The position numbers and the translations under genes were made by a program. A stretch of 48,781 bases of DNA from DASYQD01 sp036005845 (GTDB lineage: Bacteria > Acidobacteriota > Thermoanaerobaculia > Multivoradales > JAIOJS01), in NCBI GenBank assembly GCA_036005845.1, contig DASYQD010000129.1, positions 1 to 48,781 of the forward strand, in the 5' to 3' direction. The notes under the pieces are model-generated. The model did not search any database. It was not told the origin of the DNA and worked only from the letters and a program-made list of their open reading frames with translations. Positions within the stretch are counted from its first letter, which is position 1, and each line of letters starts with the position of its first letter. Positions 46,663 to 48,781 of this stretch are shown piece after piece.

Positions 46663-47379
46663 GTGAGTCGATTCGAGTGGAGCGCGGCTACGCTGCCCAT
46701 CGCGTGGGCCTCGAGCGCGGCGGCCGTGCTGGCGCTCGTGACCATGCCGGCGATCGGTCTGGCCACGACGCCGGCTTCGGCGTCAGCGCTGGCGCCGAAG
46801 CCGCTCGCCGACCGCTCGCGCGAGCTGCTGGACTACCGGTGCGCCAACAGCCTCGGCGTGCGGCAGGTGACCCTGTTCGCCAACGGCACGGTGCGACTGC
46901 GCGAGGGGCTCGGCAAGGAGCCGAAGATGCTGCTCGGCGAGATCGGACCGGTGGAGCTCGCAGGCTACCTGCGCCGGCTCGCCGCCGAGGACCTCTCCGA
47001 GGTGCACGATCGCCAGGAGAGCACCGAAGGCGAATGGGTCGAGCACTGCACGTTCCACCTGACGCTCGACGGCGCGCCGGAGCGGCTGCTCTCCTTCAGC
47101 CGCTACGACAGCCTGCCGTTGCAGCTCGCGGCGGTGGTGCGTGTCGCCGACGAGGTGGCGGCGAAGACGCGTGCGACCACCGAGCTGCCGGCGGGCTACC
47201 ACGCGCGCGTCGGCGACGTGCTGCGGCGCGCCGACGGCGTGCTGTTCGCCGTCATGGGCTTCACCTCCGACGGAGTGGGCATCGAGCTGGAGGGCGTCGA
47301 GCAGCCGCTCGTCGTCTACGTGCGGCCCGAGGACGTGCCGTCGCAGTTCGAGGCGCTGGTCTCGCGCCAGATGCCTTGA
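46663..47379 (+). CDS. Hypothetical exported protein
   Basis: The protein has 238 residues. The N-terminus has a hydrophobic stretch (SSAAAVLALVTMPAIGLATT), probably a signal peptide, with cleavage likely near ASASA. The mature part has two regions. The first has SRELLDYRCANSLGVRQVTL and LFANGTVRLREG, probably beta-rich. The second has YHARVGDVLRRADGVLFAVM and VGIELEGVEQPLVVYV, perhaps a small barrel. Single Cys residues in each half of the first region could pair. No family is recognised. Ten nucleotides separate its stop from the rsmD start, so the two are probably co-transcribed. Confidence 0.7.
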   Translation: MSRFEWSAATLPIAWASSAAAVLALVTMPAIGLATTPASASALAPKPLADRSRELLDYRCANSLGVRQVTLFANGTVRLREGLGKEPKMLLGEIGPVELAGYLRRLAAEDLSEVHDRQESTEGEWVEHCTFHLTLDGAPERLLSFSRYDSLPLQLAAVVRVADEVAAKTRATTELPAGYHARVGDVLRRADGVLFAVMGFTSDGVGIELEGVEQPLVVYVRPEDVPSQFEALVSRQMP

Positions 47380-47389
47380 GCGGCCGGGC

Positions 47390-47938
47390 TTGAGCGAGCT
47401 GCGGCTCTCAGGTGGCGAGTACCGCGGGCGGAAGCTGCGCGTCCCCGCCGGCGTGCGGCCCACCGAAGGGCGGCTGCGCGAGGCGCTGTTCTCGATCTGG
47501 CAGAGCGAGATCGACGGCGCCCGCTTCCTGGATCTGTTCGCCGGCGCCGGCGGGGTTGGCCTCGAAGCGGTGGGCCGCGGTGTCGAGCGCGCCGTGCTCG
47601 TCGAGGGCGACCCGCGCACCATGCGCACGCTCGAGGAGAACGTTGCCGCCCTCGACGCCGAGAAGGCGACGAGGCTCTACCGGCTGCGGCTCCCTGCGGG
47701 CCTAGCCGTCCTACGCGAACGCGAGACGCCGTTCGGGCTCGTCTTCGTGGATCCGCCCTACGCATTCGGCGAGGGGAACAAGCTGCTCGCTACGCTGCCG
47801 CCGCTGCTACTACCAGGCGGTGCCGTCGCCTACGAGCACGCCGATCGCGATGCTCCTCCGGCCGCGCCATCCGAACTCGTCTTCGAGGAGACCCGCTGCT
47901 ACGGCGGGAGCTGCCTCTCGTTCTATCGACGCGCGTGA
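47390..47938 (+). CDS. rsmD: 16S rRNA (guanine966-N2)-methyltransferase
   Basis: The protein has 182 residues. It begins LSELRLSGGEYRGRKLRVP, typical of RsmD; the TTG at 47390 is the only start codon near this point in frame. The SAM-binding motif is FLDLFAGAGGVGLEAVGRG, and the catalytic DPPY is present (LVFVDPPYAFG). VRPTEGRLREALFSIW is another family hallmark. It methylates G966 of 16S rRNA (E. coli numbering) late in small-subunit assembly. Its stop is followed after 1 nt by a palindromic repeat. Confidence 0.92.
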   Translation: MSELRLSGGEYRGRKLRVPAGVRPTEGRLREALFSIWQSEIDGARFLDLFAGAGGVGLEAVGRGVERAVLVEGDPRTMRTLEENVAALDAEKATRLYRLRLPAGLAVLRERETPFGLVFVDPPYAFGEGNKLLATLPPLLLPGGAVAYEHADRDAPPAAPSELVFEETRCYGGSCLSFYRRA

Positions 47939-47939
47939 G

Positions 47940-48015
47940 ATCGAGATTGCTTCGTCGCTGCGCTCCTCGCAATGACAACCCAAAGTCATGGCGAGCGCAG
48001 CGAAGCGATCTCGAT
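47940..48015. repeat. Palindromic repeat copy E, between converging genes
   Basis: Arms at 47940-47976 and 47985-48015 face each other across 8 nt. The first is the full arm (ATCGAGATTGCTTCG... to GCAATGAC); the second is shorter (GTCATGGCGAGCGCAGCGAA). It lies between the rsmD and rex stop codons, the same setting and arm orientation as copy C. Confidence 0.85.
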
Positions 48016-48028
48016 CTGTAACGCGCCA

Positions 48029-48709
48029 CTAACGGGCGCGGGCGAGGAAGTAGCCCAGCTCCTCGAGGTCGACGCGCAGGTCAACGGTCTTCACCCGCAC
48101 GCTGCGGCTGGTGCGGATCTGCGTCGGCGCGAAGTTGAGCACGGCACGCACGCCGGCGCCGGCCAGCGCGTCATAGCCCGCCTGTGCCGCCGCCGCCGGT
48201 ACTGCCAACACGCCAATGCTGGCGCCGGTCTCGCGCACCAGCGCCGCGAGCCGCGCCGGCGGCTCGACGCGCAGCTCGCCGAGGCGCCTCCCGACCTTCG
48301 CTGGATCCGCATCGACCAACCCGACGACGCGGTAGCCGTCCTGGTTGAAGCCCGCGAAGCGCGCCAGCGCGGTACCGACGCTGCCGACGCCGAAAATAAC
48401 CAGGCCCTGCAGCTTGTCGAGGCCGAGCAGCGCGCGCAGGCGGTCGCGCAGGTGCTCGATCTCGTAGCCGACGCCGCGGATGCCGAACTCGCCGAACTGC
48501 GCCAGGTCCTTGCGGATCTGCGACGCCGAAAGCTGGTAGCGCTCGGCGAGCTCCTTCGACGACACGCGCTCGACGCCCTCGGCGTGGAGCTGCTGCAGGC
48601 AGCGCAGGTAGAGCGAGAGGCGATTGAGGGTGAGCGGAGAAGTGTCCCCCCCGCGCGCGAAGCGCGCTGCCGCCCCCCGCCCAACCCCCTCCCCTGGGTT
48701 TCGTTCCAC
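48029..48709 (-). CDS. rex: Redox-sensing transcriptional repressor Rex
   Basis: The protein has 226 residues. The winged-helix domain (LTLNRLSLYLRCLQQLHAEG, SSKELAERYQLSASQIRKDL, FGEFGIRGVGYE) is followed by a Rossmann fold with GVGSVGTALA. Rex senses the NADH/NAD+ ratio and represses fermentation and respiration genes. The only upstream start in frame is a GTG at 48709, inside a G-rich repeat. It adds about 26 residues (ERNPGEGVGRGAAARFARGG...) not seen in typical Rex, so this N-terminal extension appears repeat-derived. If another start codon type is used, the protein would begin nearer LTLNRL. Confidence 0.9.
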   Translation of the reverse strand: MERNPGEGVGRGAAARFARGGDTSPLTLNRLSLYLRCLQQLHAEGVERVSSKELAERYQLSASQIRKDLAQFGEFGIRGVGYEIEHLRDRLRALLGLDKLQGLVIFGVGSVGTALARFAGFNQDGYRVVGLVDADPAKVGRRLGELRVEPPARLAALVRETGASIGVLAVPAAAAQAGYDALAGAGVRAVLNFAPTQIRTSRSVRVKTVDLRVDLEELGYFLARAR

Positions 48710-48758
48710 CCCTGACCCCCCGACCCCCTGCCCCTCCAGGGGCAGGGGGCGCCCCCGC
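48707..48758. repeat. G-rich palindromic repeat, copy 2
   Basis: This is the inverse orientation of the block at 10641-10688: CACCCCTGACCCCC, CCCTGCCCCT, a CCAGGGGCAGGGGGCGCCCC core. It contains the GTG start codon of rex. The rest of the window to 48781 is C-rich and holds nothing further that I can name. Confidence 0.65.
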
Positions 48759-48781
48759 CCACCCGCCGCCTTCCTTGGGGT

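Overview
The window is a very GC-rich bacterial chromosome segment (by eye about 70% G+C) with dense genes on both strands and no rRNA, tRNA, CRISPR array, prophage or transposase. The gene set suggests Acidobacteriota, possibly class Thermoanaerobaculia or a close relative. It includes a one-piece IcmF mutase, an ECF sigma factor translationally coupled to a TPR serine/threonine kinase, a bactofilin, an FG-GAP secreted protein and two secreted proteins with a CLHDGRFR-type C-terminal domain. This placement is an inference from gene content and recalled family distribution, not from a marker-gene tree.

Layout. 1-5.4 kb: the end of a Spy/CpxP-like gene, then a giant Lhr-type helicase on the minus strand. 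5.4-8.6 kb: a receiver-only response regulator, a cNMP-binding/PilZ protein and a membrane TPR protein. 8.6-12.6 kb: three minus-strand genes running from a membrane SpoIIE-type phosphatase through a lytic transglycosylase to a divergent ClpX-like AAA+ protein. 12.7-15.7 kb: a rubrerythrin-like protein, a bactofilin and a polytopic membrane protein. 15.7-16.1 kb: a gene-free stretch with many hairpins, followed by icmF. 19.5-27.5 kb: an envelope/signalling block made of the FG-GAP protein, the sigma/kinase pair and two tandem paralogous secreted proteins. 27.5-43.6 kb: a long plus-strand housekeeping run (DinB, response regulator, valS, birA, coaX, hypothetical, PilP-like, comEC, miaA, hfq, lipoprotein, pgsA, dnaE). 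43.6-48.8 kb: an orphan antitoxin-like gene, a fused DHH/CBS/tRNA nucleotidyltransferase, a secreted hypothetical, rsmD and rex.

Two things stand out. First, a palindromic repeat family built from arms of about 31-39 nt occurs five times: twice between converging genes and three times inside coding sequence (twice in the helicase, once in icmF). In all three coding copies it is read in the same frame, giving an RGAQRRS-x-LD peptide. This resembles the Rickettsia palindromic elements, which sit in frame inside proteins. A second, G-rich repeat forms the C-terminal tail of the phosphatase and holds the apparent start codon of rex. Second, many starts lack a Shine-Dalgarno sequence and instead have a TA-n-n-n-T box 6-8 nt upstream of the start codon, the geometry expected of leaderless transcripts.

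Other points of interest are a ClpX-like ATPase that lacks the ClpP-docking tripeptide, the first pore loop and the zinc domain; an orphan PilP-like protein next to comEC; a solitary ribbon-helix-helix antitoxin with no toxin; and a possible structured leader RNA upstream of icmF. Most functional names rest on motif recognition in the translated sequence; no database search was run.
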